From Panicum virgatum (Eukaryota; Streptophyta; Magnoliopsida; Poales; Poaceae), in contig NC_053148.1 of the NCBI RefSeq assembly GCF_016808335.1, positions 16,768,433 to 16,832,432 on the forward strand: DNA of 64,000 nt, written 5' to 3'. Both the position numbers and the translations under genes were made by a program. The notes below the pieces were generated by a model. The model made no database searches. It was not told where the DNA came from and saw only the letters and a list, made by a program, of their open reading frames with translations. Numbering within the stretch: the first letter of the stretch is position 1; each line of letters begins with the position of its first letter. This document shows, in pieces, positions 24,001 to 34,137 of this stretch.

Positions 24001-27000
24001 GAAACTAACTTAGCTCAAGAAGGCAAACCTCGGAGCATGTCCTACTATTTTAAATTTATGCAACTTATTATTGTTCCTATCTATTTGTGCATTTAAGTTT
24101 ACAAGAGTTGACTGGAACCTTAGTTGCATAATCCTAGGTACCGATGTTTGAACACTAGTATGTGTAGGTCGCTAGTTGGCTATGCTAATGTTTGGTAGAA
24201 GTCGAGTGATTTCCTGTCACTCGCGAGAATTATAGGAGTTGGATGTTTACTACCTGTTGCAACCATAAGGCCTACGGGCGGGGCTGTGATACTTGTGATG
24301 CCCCGTCTGTTTAGTGAAACTTGATAAGGCCGCAGTGTATGGTAGTGGTGGTTAAGCGTTTGAACGTACTAACCACATGCCGAGAAATATGGTAATCGGT
24401 AAGCTTAAGTACCTGATTGGCCCGGCAAGTGGACTTCTCCCACACCTTCTTTGAACGTCGTTTCTCATGCGCGCACATGCGGGTGCAGAGTCGTCGTACT
24501 CTGTAGTCGAGGACGGTGACCCTGATCCACAACCTGGAAAGAAAGGGGAAAAGTCGTGTGGGTGACTTGGTTCCCATACGTGTGTGTTAGGTCTACCTGG
24601 CCAGGTTAACAAATTCGATTCGAATCGTCCGCTTCTCACGGTTTGGGACTGCTTAACCCTTTTGCCACATAGAGTAAGAAGTGAAAGATGAGGATGATGA
24701 ACATGGTTGATTGGATAATAAAAGATAATTGTTTTCACCATGCATGCTATTGGATAGATGCTCACCTAGAATGGGTAATTGAACTAGAACCTGAAAACTA
24801 TAACCTGCAATTAAGGATCTACTCTTTAATGCTTTTCGGCAAAACAAACCCCTCAAGCCAAAAGCCTTGCATGTCTAGATAAAGGACTAAGTATACCCTT
24901 AGTCGGGTAAGCCTTGCTGAGTATTAGTATACTCAGCCTTGCTTGTGGCTTTGTTTTTCAGGTGGTACATCTGAGGATGTGGTTGACGTCATGTACGGGC
25001 TTCATCATGACGTCTTGTTTCGTCGGTAGAATATCGTTCATTTCTCCGCCGCACTTAAACTCTATTGTCTTTTTATAAAATTCAAACTCGGTTTGTAATA
25101 ATAATTCAGTTTCATACTTTTTATAGTAAAATTTGTGGAATGTTGAATTCTCTGAACTGCTTTGTCGATCCTGTTCAAGTGGTTTAATCGGGATTTTACC
25201 CGACAGCACTGCCGGATTACTCCGTTTTAAGTGCGAGTTAACCCTGATTGTCGTTTTGATGATGGTTAGCGCACTTAAGCCGAATTAATTTAGGCGGGAC
25301 TGCCACAGAAGGGCCAGGACAGATGCTCACCAGATGGACGTTGATGAGTCATCGGAAATGACACAGAGGAGGACGAGCCCTACTTGAGAGATCCTCATGA
25401 TACTGCAGAGGATACTGAGACAGATGCAGATGCAGATGATATGGATGAGGATGAGGGAAATGATGATGATGGTATTGGTGATGATGACAGCGACGATGAG
25501 TCAGAGGAGAGTGCAGCAGGTAGCTCAGACTTGGAGGGTCCTCTAGTGACCCCAGCTATTTAGGTACCTGTCAGGCAGGCAGGTGTAGAGCTAGTCAGTT
25601 ACTACAACACGGGTTGACAGCGGCTGCACGTTTGCTGAGGCGACAGAGTCCTTTGGATGTCCCAAAGGACACAGTTGACTACAGATTTCACAGTCGCTTT
25701 CAGCAGGACTTCTACCAGTCTGTGATTCTAGCCAAGGCAGGGATTGCCTCAGAGGCTCAATGGGTGGATTGGACTCATATGGCAAACTAGGGAAATGAGA
25801 TTTGTGATGAGGTGGCTCAGATGTGTCAGGACAGACACATCAAAGGACACCATGGCATTCCAGCATGATTGGAACAAGGAGGTGATAGCCCAGTTTTATG
25901 CTACAGTCTACTTTGGGCATGATGCACATAATGATAATGAGAGGACTATCTACTGGATGACAAAGGGACATCGCTACTAGTGCTCCTACACTTCCTTCTG
26001 TCGGTACTTGAGACTTGATGATCAGGACGTGAATTGTCCTAAGATTCACTATGACCTACCCTTGACAGCTGATCAGGTGAGATTCATGTATCCGAGGGAT
26101 AGGGTTGGCAATACAGGCAAGGTCACGGGGTTGTACACATACTACTCCATCCTGAACAGGCTGTTCAGGAAGACTCTTACACCCCAGGATGGGAATCCTA
26201 GTGATATTTCAGCGCATGCCAAGAATCTTATGAGCAGGATGCAGCCAGACCCTCGAGGCGGTGACTTCAGTGTTGGTGACTTCATATGGGTGGAGATCAA
26301 GCATATTTCTGAGACTCCTTTGAAGACATGTGGGTATGCACCATATATTATGAGAGTGATACTGAAGGTCACTAGGAGGAACTTCGGAATGGATGTGAAG
26401 CATGAGCCGATTAGGATCAAGCATCCTAAGCATGTGCGAGTTCCTTCTGATGGAAGCTATGATGAGGCTCAGGAGGATGATCTGGATGATCAGGATCCAC
26501 AGGATGACCAGAGTGCAGATGCACAACAGTAGGCACCAGCTGGAGGCTATGTGCCTCATGAGGGTAGAGGTGCTTCCCCTCCTCGCAGGTCTTCCTCTTC
26601 CTTTAGACGGATGTTCAGGACATTTGCTGGTATGATAAAGAACCAGATTGATATTCTGGTTAATCAGGAGCGAGAGAGGAAGAACAACAAGAAGTTGAGG
26701 GATAACCAGAAGAGGATGCACACTGCTATGCAGCTCCAGCCACCGCTCTTGCCTATCTCTCTAGAGTCAGAGATAGCAGTGTTTCCATCAGTTGAGCAGA
26801 TGATAGAGAGCTTCCAGGGAATGGATTTTGGAAAGTATGATTACCTGGGCGAGAGGATGTTCTTTGAGCAGGAGAGTCAGCCAGGTGGATCGTCTTTAGT
26901 TCAGCAGTTCGGACACGGACCTCCACACTTTGCACCACAGTTCTGTCCAGGTCCACAGCTTTTCACTTCAGGCCCACAGATGTTCGCAGGACAGTTTGTG

Positions 27001-27336
27001 GGTTCTCAGTTTGCTGGACCACACTCAGGGCCCCCGCCGTTCACTTCCGGCTTTGTGGGGCAGATTCCACCGTTCAGTGCAGCAGCTCAGTTTGGGACTC
27101 ACGTCAGTTCGTCGACAGTTCCAGGATCGTCGGCGACATTTCCTATAGCTTCTGCACCACCTCCACTGCACTTTGTTCTTAGAGGGACTTTGTCTTCACC
27201 AGACACGGGATATGCAGGGACAACATCTTCACCTTCTCCAGCTCCTGACTCTGTTGAGGCGACGATGGCCAGCTGGAGTGACTCACTATTTGCTTATCCG
27301 GGTAGTTCTGGAGGCTTCTCTTTGGGTGGACAGTGA
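21011..27336 (+). pseudogene. downstream extra ORF of the copia element, split by a solo LTR
   Basis: The first part (21011-21211) encodes a short segment with LRLEIMNRYVRNCEKR. The solo LTR is inserted here and the ORF resumes at 25313. Next come an acidic run (25380-25560), then QHDWNKEVIAQFYATVYFG and RFMYPRDR..GLYTYYSILNRLFR. After these come FDFIW-like 'GDFIWVEIKHISETPLKTCGYAPYI' (shortened) and a Phe/Pro/Gly-rich tail ending at 27336. The protein matches a family common in grass genomes, often labelled 'putative plant transposon protein'. Its role is unknown. The position after where pol should be is like the env-like ORF of SIRE elements. Several stops (for example 25978-25980 and 26530-26532) and frameshifts break it. 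Confidence 0.7.
21212..25307 (+). mobile_element. 4.1-kb solo LTR of a long-LTR gypsy family
   Basis: The segment starts TGTGATGG (21212) and ends ACTGCCACA (25307). It is flanked by GAAGG at 21207-21211 and 25308-25312. I found no internal repeat of either terminus, so it is a single LTR. LTRs of this size ending in 'gactgccaca' resemble the Tekay/Del chromovirus group, though I assign this from memory. It includes a GC-rich block (about 21950-22780) and AT-rich text on both sides. The proline/arginine-rich ORFs on both strands of the GC block have no recognisable domain. Strand is given by TG...CA and cannot be confirmed without a full element. Confidence 0.8.
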
Positions 27337-27423
27337 GTTCAGACGACATCACACTCTTCTCCTCTTGTGCGCTTTTTGTTGATGGATGACAAAAGGGGAG
27401 AAGAAAGGAGGATTAAAGCTTAT

Positions 27424-27493
<70 letters not shown>

Positions 27494-28220
27494 ATTGAGA
27501 GTAGATGTGATGTGTGTGTTGAGATCATCTTGTATCACCTAACTCTTATCATGTATGGATGATGGATGTATGGACATCATGATATGTATGGTTATCTCTG
27601 GATGTATGGACATCTGATATGGATGGTTATCATATTTGGATGTGTTTTGGATATTCTTGTCTCATTTTGTGAAAACATATCTATCTCAATCATATTAAGG
27701 ACTTGTGGACCTGAGACACTTGTTTTGTGTGCTACTGGGTGTATTTATCATGTTTTAAATGCATGAGACATTTGTGGTAGTGTGAAATTTTTATATGATG
27801 TGATGCTTTTGTTTCAGCCTTGGGCTGTGCTGGCTGTCTCTGACCGGTCTGACCGGTCAGAGGGACCGGTCTGACTGGTCTATGCCTTGTGGTGTGCTGG
27901 CTGGTGTGGACCGGTCTGACCAGTCCCTGGGACCGGTCTGTGGCAGTAGCACTGCATGTTGACTTGCTTATGTGCTTTACATGTCATATTGCATCACGGG
28001 TTATTTTATGATGTTCACACACACTTGTTGCACCCCACGGATGCTGAGATTTAGGGGGGAGTCTCATTTGTGCTCAATATGTGTAATTTTGCATGTCAGG
28101 CCAACTTGTGATGAATTCCATTCACATGCACATATTGAGGGGGAACTCCAACTAAATCTGAGAATTCAAAAGTTTTATTGAATATTTTTTTCTAAGCTTT
28201 AATCGGGTTGTCATCAATCA
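27337..28220. other. non-coding 3' interior of the copia element
   Basis: This stretch holds the GT microsatellite, several 'ggatgtatggacatc' phrases and a cluster of ACCGGTCTG units at about 27840-27940. It ends at the polypurine tract. No gene is seen. Confidence 0.6.
27427..27489. repeat. (GT)n microsatellite
   Basis: About 31 uninterrupted GT dinucleotides lie just downstream of the copia element's extra ORF. Confidence 0.97.
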
Positions 28221-28236
28221 CCAAAAAGGGGGAGAT
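28221..28236 (+). other. polypurine tract of the copia element
   Basis: CCAAAAAGGGGGAGAT directly precedes the 3' LTR and is the expected plus-strand primer for this element class. Confidence 0.85.
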
Positions 28237-30249
28237 TGAAAGTATCTAGGCCCCTAGTGGGTTTTGGAGTATTGATTGACAATACGATTAAAGGACTAAC
28301 TTGTTTGCATGAGATTATGAGCAGGAATTTAATTGTGATATTGGTATTAAACAAGATGGCTCATGTGTTGCAAGCAAGTGTGTTTTATCCCATTGGCATA
28401 ATGTGTATGTGACAAGCAAAACAAGAAAAGGAAAAATAGAGCAAGGTATTCGTGGTTGATATAAAAGGTCTAATATTTGTGAAGGCTTGTTAAACTTATT
28501 ATGGGATTCAAAATGACAAGTAAAAGTTTTGTGAATGAGATATGATATGCTATGCATATAGTCTCAAATATGGAAGAACTTGTCATTTGTGATAAATAGT
28601 AATTAACAAAAGAAGCAAGCAAGGCAAAAGTGAATGAGACATAAGTTTATGCATGCAAGGCAAAAGTGAATGAGACATGAGTTTATGCATATATGATGTC
28701 TCAAATTGGAAAGCTTGCATAAGAGATTGAATTGAGAATTCAAATTGATAAAGAAGATTTCATGCATGACATAAATCAACATGAGTTCAAGTTGTACGGC
28801 TAGGATAAAGGTAGAGGACCGAGAGGCGTGTTTCAAGAGGCTACGCAAGCGACGGCTTGGGGGGAGCAAAGAAACCGATATGGATCAAAGGCCGGAGATC
28901 CTAGAGTCATGGAGAGCTCTATGTTGAAGAGTGTCATTATTCAAGTGAAGATGGTGACTTGTGAATCAAAGTTGGATCTCATTCCTATGCAAATCGAAGA
29001 TTCAAAGTCACTAGCTCAAAGCGGGCATGCTCAAAGAATGAAGATGTTGATGCCCTCACAGATTGATCGAAGATCGGCATGATCATAATGAGAAGCTCAA
29101 GTGAGAATCGTGGAGATTGTATATTTCATTTATGCACTTGAGTATAAGTATGCCGTACTATCAAGATGGATGCAACATCAGTAGGTTTAGATAATACCAA
29201 AAGTGCTCATAACAGTCCCTAGAGAGTTTAGCCTAAAGAGAGTGCTAACTGCAGAAATCAGAGAGAGACCGGTCTGACCGGTCCAGGGGACCGGTCGGAG
29301 CAGGCAGAGCCTCCAACGGCTAGTATTCAAATCCGACCGGTCTGACCGGTCTGGGGGACCGGTCTAACACTGATAGCGGCAACGGCTAGTTTTTGAGAGA
29401 GGTGTATTTATACCCCATGACTTCACCCATTCGTGGGTGCTGATGCCATAACTTCCCGAACACATTTGAGAGCCTTGTGAGCACTTGGAGAGTCCTTCCC
29501 AACCTCTGTTTGTGAGAATTGCTTGATTCAAGTTGAATCTTTGAGTTGGGTTGAGTGAATCCATTCCTTGAGAGTCATTTGAGCAAGAGAGATTGAGCCC
29601 TAACTTTTGAGCACTTGCGGTTGCGTCGGCCAACTCGATTGAAGCATTTGTTACTCTTGGAGCATCGGCTCCTATACGGCTAGACGTCGCCGGCCAGCTC
29701 CCCAGATTGTGGTGAGCCGCGGCAAGTTTGTTGCAGCGGCGATTGTGTGCCACAAGGGCGCATGGTCATATAGTGGAGAGAGGAGATAGCTTGACCTTGG
29801 GGTCACTACAAGCTTCCTCAACGGAGAGTAGGATTCACACGTGGGTGCACGGGGTGAGTCCGAACTTCGGTAAAACAAACCACCGTGTCTCCTTGCATCA
29901 TCTTCATTTTGGTTTGATTTACTTACCTTATATTTATAGTCTTTTGAGTTTGAATTGTGCTTCCGCTCGATCTAGTTGGGTGTGCTCTACTTGTGTGTAG
30001 GGACCTAATGATATTGATAGAAATACTCTGCAATAGCCACACTCCAAGTTTCATATAGATTCAAGCTCGAGAAGGGGATTAATCCCTGCTATGACCTGTC
30101 TGTCTGTTGAGACCGGTCAGACCGGTCTCGGTCTGGTGGACCGGTCTGACCGGTCCAGGCACAGTCAGCAGGGGTCAAGTGCTGAAATTTGAAGAAACGC
30201 ATATTCACCCCCCTCTAGGCTACGACATCGTGTGATCAAGGTCCTTTCA
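28237..30249 (+). repeat. 3' LTR of the copia element
   Basis: This is the 2013-bp partner LTR. It contains more ACCGGTCTG/ACCGGTCC units than the 5' LTR, near 29266-29365 and 30110-30160. The rest matches closely. It ends CTTTCA at 30249, directly before the second TGGAC. Confidence 0.93.
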
Positions 30250-30254
30250 TGGAC

Positions 30255-31135
30255 AGATCCTTGGCTTCATTCTAAACCTCTGTGCATTACCCATCTTGTC
30301 CTTTTTGATCTTTGTAAAGAGAAAATCATCACAGTCTCTGGTTTCCTAGCTACTCATGGCCAGTTAACCTTTACCAGATGGCTGCCTCCCTTCTTGTTTG
30401 ATCAGTGGATTTCCATAATTAATCAGGTCTTTTCTTATAACTTTGTTGATTCCAAAGATGTTATCACCTGGTCTTGGAGCAAAGGTGGAAAGTTCACCTC
30501 TAAATCTATGTATGATCATCTGTCTCTGGATGAATCTGGGCCCAACTTCAAACATTTGTGGAAACTCAAACTCCCTTATAAAATCAAAATCTTCCTTTGG
30601 CTTTTAGAAAATGGGGTTATTCTTACTAAGGATAATTTGATTAAGAGAAACTGGGTGGGAGACCCTTCCTGTTACTTCTGTTCTGATGATGAAAACATTA
30701 ACCACTTGTTCTTTTGTTGCCCGGTTGCAAAGGTTATCTAGGGGATTATAGCTATGAGCTTAGGGGCCAATAACATCCCTAATGACATCGATCAATACAA
30801 GAGATGGGTGAATAGATGGCTTACGATTGGAACCTCCTTTTACATCCTGGGTTTGGCTGCTATTTGTTGGGCTATCTGGAAAAGAAGGAACAAAGCCTAT
30901 TTTGACAAAAAAAATGCTAACCAATCCGTTGGAGATTATTTCTCATGCTTGTGCGATGTTGTCTTACTGGGTAGGTCTCTACAGTAAGGAAATGCAAGCT
31001 ACTATCTTAGCCGGCGTCAGGACTCTCCTCTCCTGCGCCCACAGAGTGTTGGCGCAACCCTCCATCCCTCCACCTCCACTTCTGACTCAAGCTGCTTTTG
31101 AAGAAGATGAAGACGATTGTGAGGATGATCTCTGA
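30255..31135 (+). pseudogene. LINE ORF2 C-terminus with zf-RVT domain
   Basis: This piece continues ORF2 after the copia insertion. It holds the 'zinc-binding in reverse transcriptase' region: YKIKIFLWLL followed by CYFC...NHLFFCC, a C-x2-C-x7-H-x4-C pattern near 30670-30722. A TAG at 30739-30741 and a later frame change near 30960 break the frame. The last open part ends at 31135 with an acidic tail, followed by about 320 bp of 3' UTR. Confidence 0.85.
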
Positions 31136-31456
31136 AGGCTCTGCGACGACGATGTTCGCTCTTTTGCAGTCTAGCTGGCAGTGCTAGTAGACTTTTGCAG
31201 ATTCTGTCATTTATTCTCACTTTGTCACTTTGGTCTGCTTGCCTAGTTGGCTAAACTATGTGGTACTTGGGGGCTCGGGATGCCTGGACCGTGGGTACAG
31301 TCACCTGAGTTAAATCTCCCTACCTGAAGATCAGGTCAGGGGTCTTACTCCTCCTCTCGTGACTCCCCCTTCTCCCCTTTCCCTAAATTGGTTCTTGTTC
31401 TGAACTCGTGTATTTCCGTTTTGGTTAATGGAAATAGGGATACCCTCGATTCGAAA

Positions 31457-31990
31457 AATATTAACATCATCTATACTATTCACCCAAGCCTCCCATGCAC
31501 CACTGATGCCTCAAACGCTGCTGTATAGCCTATGATATGCGATTTTTATAAAAATCTACAATGGTCCACTTTTGCCAATTGAGATTCTCTAGGGTGAGGC
31601 CTATAATTCCGCAGCCGTGAAAAAAAAACTAGCTCGATTCCATATCTGGATAGCAAAGTTTTCACTATCGCCACAAAATCTGCATCGGTAGTCCACGGTA
31701 CCAAAGCCAGCAAAATACCTTGACAGTTTGGTTGTGCAACGTAATTGATACTGACATCATCTACACTGTCCACCCTAACACCCTATGAGCCATACCTTCC
31801 GCAACTAACTCACCTCGGAACACGGGTGGGCCTAACATCTTAGTCGCATTGCAAAATTTTAGTGATACGCACATTGCTCCGTGGTATATGGTAAGGGATT
31901 TTTATAAATCTACTTGGTCCAATTTTACCAATTCAGATTCTGCGGGGTGAAATATATAATTCTGTAGTTGTGAAAAATATCTCAATTTCC
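31457..31990. repeat. tandem array of ~345-bp units (right part)
   Basis: The array interrupted at 2287 resumes at the second copy of the LINE duplication. Phrases seen are 'ctatactattcaccc', 'cacttttgccaattgag' and 'ttgtgcaacgtaattgatactg' near 31731. The last unit decays around 31950-31990. Confidence 0.75.
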
Positions 31991-32039
31991 CATCTTCTGG
32001 AAGATGTATAGGATTTGTGTGAAATAACATGGCTTTTGG

Positions 32040-33200
32040 ATGAATTTCGATATTTGACATCCGCCTCATCTCTTTTGACATTAAATTCGCGAGCCTTTCG
32101 AAATACGACATCGAGCTTGCGAATTATTTTAAAACAAGGGATTTCTCCTCTTTTTCTCGATTTCACGAATTTCTTTCTTATTTTCATTTTACAAGGCATA
32201 TAAATATCCCCTTTTGCCCCTCAGATTGAATCCAATCAGTGTCCCTCCTCTCCCGTCCATGTTCTTCTCTGCGTGGTGCCGCCCGAACTGAGCGCCGCTG
32301 GCCGCTGGCCGCCGGCCGGAGTTGCTCCAGGCCGAAACAGGAGCGCCGTCGCCCGCCGCCGCTACAGGCCGGCACGGGAGCGCTGGTGCCCGCCGCTGCT
32401 CTAGGCCGAAACGGGAGCGCCACCGCCGGCCCAAGCTGCCTGGCCCCAAGCTTTCCAGTCGCCTCCACGTGCAGGAGCCGAGGACCTTCCCCAACGCCGT
32501 GTTCCTCCCCTGCACGACCATGCTCGCCGGTCACCGCGCCGTCAGTCTTCCCCGTCGAGGCTGCCCACTGCCGCGCCGGTCACCTGCAACAGCTTTGAGG
32601 ATGACTGCGGCCGGAGTGGGGACTCTGCGCTGTGAGGATGAGGTTGTTGGCTCGGCGAGAACTGGTGCGCGCGTGGTTCGGCGTCAGGTCTTCCGGCATC
32701 CGCGTGCGCGATGCGGGGTTGACGCACGCATGCTCGTCGCGGCCGCGTGGTTCGGCGTCAACTCCGACGCCGGCGTGCTCCGTGGCGTTAGTCAACAGCC
32801 GGCGCTTCCGAGACGGCCCACCCGTTCCGGCATGGAGCAGCAGCAGGTGCCAGCGCTCCCGTTCCGGCCAGGAGCCACTCCGGCCGCCGGCGCTCTGTTC
32901 CGACGCAGGGCAGTGGCGCTCTGTTCATGCCCATACCCGAGAGAGAACATGGGAGAGAGGGCCCAGGCCCAATTCGATCCAATTTAGAAGGTCAGGGGCA
33001 AAACAGGTAGTTTACGTGTTCTGTCAAACGAAAATAAGAAAGAAATTCGTGAAATCGAGAAAAAGAGGAGAAATCCTTTTTTTTGAAACAATTCACAATA
33101 GAAATATTTTTTTTAAACAATTCACAAGTTCAGCGTTATATTTCGAAAGACTTATATATTTAATGTCAAAAAAGGTGAGGCGTCCGTATTTCATATTAAA
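32040..33200. mobile_element. Mutator-like element with captured GC-rich sequence
   Basis: Two arms of about 200 bp are inverted copies of each other, about 32050-32215 and 33000-33190. Both carry 'cgatttcacgaatttcttt' (inverted on the right) next to 'ttttgacattaaat'. Shorter inverted similarity continues inward: 'gggagcgctgg' near 32380 and its complement near 32850. The interior is GC-rich (about 32270-32900) with overlapping ORFs on both strands and no domain I recognise. Long terminal inverted repeats around gene-like GC-rich cargo fit a Pack-MULE. I could not define a 9-bp duplication, so the exact ends are approximate. Confidence 0.7.
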
Positions 33201-33237
33201 TATTAAAATTCCTCTGGCTTTTGGTTTTGGGAGAGAA

Positions 33238-33277
33238 GCCCACGGCCCAGCCCACGAACTGCTACAGGCAAAGCCCA
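33238..33277 (+). promoter_or_regulatory. cluster of GCCCA (site II-type) boxes
   Basis: Four GCCCA motifs (complement TGGGC) fall within 40 bp, at 33238, 33245, 33250 and 33273, upstream of the SUD1-like ATG at 33329. Such TCP-type site II boxes are common in promoters of broadly expressed plant genes. Function is inferred from motif and position only. Confidence 0.5.
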
Positions 33278-33328
33278 TTGCGGCCTATCCTCCTCCTCTG
33301 TTTCTTCGAGGCCAAACCGAGGACGGCG

Positions 33329-34023
33329 ATGACCGCCGCGGCGGCGATGGCATCTCGCCCGCCCGGGCCCGACGAAGAGGCGGAGGAGGACCCGTGCCGC
33401 ATCTGCCACCTCCCGGCCGAGGCGGACCGCTCCCTGCGCCACCCCTGCGACTGCCGTGGAAGTATCAGGTTCGTCCACGATGATTACCTGCTCCGATGGC
33501 TCGCCACGCCGCGCGGAAGCTTGGCGTCCAGATGCGAGGTGAGATGGGGAGAAAATCTATTGGGATTTTAGGCAACTGCTTCTTCTTCTTCTTTGATTCA
33601 CTTGGATTGGACTTTAAATCTAATTGATCGATGAAACCCAATCCAAATATCCAATGCAATCCGATTCAGGTGTGCAAGCGAGCCATCTCCATCGCTTCTG
33701 TCTACGCCGCAAACGCTCCCGCCAGGCTGCCTCTCCCCGAGTTCATGCTCGGCCTCGCCAACAAGCTCATGGCCTGGATTCTCCTGCTCCTCTCCCTCCT
33801 CTTCGCCGTCTGCGTCTGGGAGTTCCTCATGCCGCTCACCATCCTCTGGTTCTGGCGCCTCGCCCTCTCCAGGACCTTGGCTCAAGTTCGCCGCCTCCTC
33901 TCCCTCCGCGCCACTGCCTTCTCCAGGCCCTACGCCCTGAGGTTCATGCCCTCGCCGGACACCGTCCTTGCCTGCGTCTTCGTCAGAAGAGCCTTCCTCA
34001 GAGAGCTCCCCATCCATAGGTAG
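33329..34023 (+). pseudogene. SUD1/DOA10-like (MARCH6-type) E3 ligase, 5' part, truncated
   Basis: Two exons, 33329-33538 and 33670-34023, join across a GT-AG intron in one open frame of 187 residues. Exon 1 encodes a RINGv domain: CRIC at 23-26, CDC at 40-42, FVHDDYLLRWL at 48-58 and, across the junction, CEVC at 69-72. Exon 2 gives YAANAPARLP and two membrane segments, as in the ER-membrane ligase family SUD1/DOA10. That family is about 1,100 residues long. In family members the RING has H-x2-C, but here it is H50-x2-Y53, so one zinc ligand is missing. The frame stops at 34021-34023, at what looks like an original AG|GTAGCT splice donor. A transcript could encode a short protein, but more likely this is a pseudogene. 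Confidence 0.85.
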
Positions 34024-34137
34024 CTGCCCCTGCTAGGATCGCTTCCGATGCCCTTTGCTCCCGTTGCACAATGAGTGGCGCGGGTCGAAGCTCACCTGCA
34101 GAACCGCTTTTGGAGGGTCATTGGGTTGGCCCAAAAA
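34009..34137. repeat. 129-bp direct duplication, left copy
   Basis: Bases 34009-34137 ('cccatccatagg...cccaaaaa') end exactly where the Mutator-like element begins. They recur at 35090-35218 with a single mismatch (gctt versus gctg). The copy spans the end of SUD1-like exon 2 and its presumed splice donor. Confidence 0.95.

Larger units (their letters stand above)
14677..30249 (+). mobile_element. large non-autonomous SIRE/Maximus-like Ty1/copia element
   Basis: The termini are TGAAAG (14677) and CTTTCA (30249), flanked by TGGAC at 14672-14676 and 30250-30254. The LTRs are 14677-16632 and 28237-30249. A primer-binding site (16635-16646) matches the initiator-Met type except for one base, and a polypurine tract precedes the 3' LTR. 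The interior has a broken gag with three CCHC knuckles and a separate downstream ORF. It has no protease, integrase, reverse transcriptase or RNase H. LTR text and polypurine tract are typical of grass SIRE-type elements. After removal of the 4.1-kb inner solo LTR, the element is about 11.5 kb. Confidence 0.92.
2287..31456 (+). mobile_element. 5'-truncated L1-type LINE, split by two LTR elements
   Basis: The flanks carry a 17-bp target-site duplication, AATATTAACATCATCTA, at 2270-2286 and 31457-31473. This is typical of target-primed insertion. The body starts inside the ORF2 endonuclease, so ORF1 and the 5' end are missing. The 3' end has the usual plant LINE tail ('ggttaatggaaatagggata') and a short A-run at 31454-31458. 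LINE sequence occupies 2287-2634, 12202-14676 and 30255-31456. The rest belongs to later insertions. ORF2 has frameshifts and stops, so the copy is dead. Confidence 0.93.

Noticed and set aside
32040..33200. A 9-bp duplication flanking the first Mutator-like element
   Set aside because: Candidate 9-mers next to the arms do not match, and similarity between the arms fades gradually, so I could not fix the ends.
32184..33483. ORFs up to 283 residues in the first Mutator-like element
   Set aside because: They are composition-driven, overlap on both strands, run through the terminal repeats, and one crosses into the SUD1-like exon in another frame.
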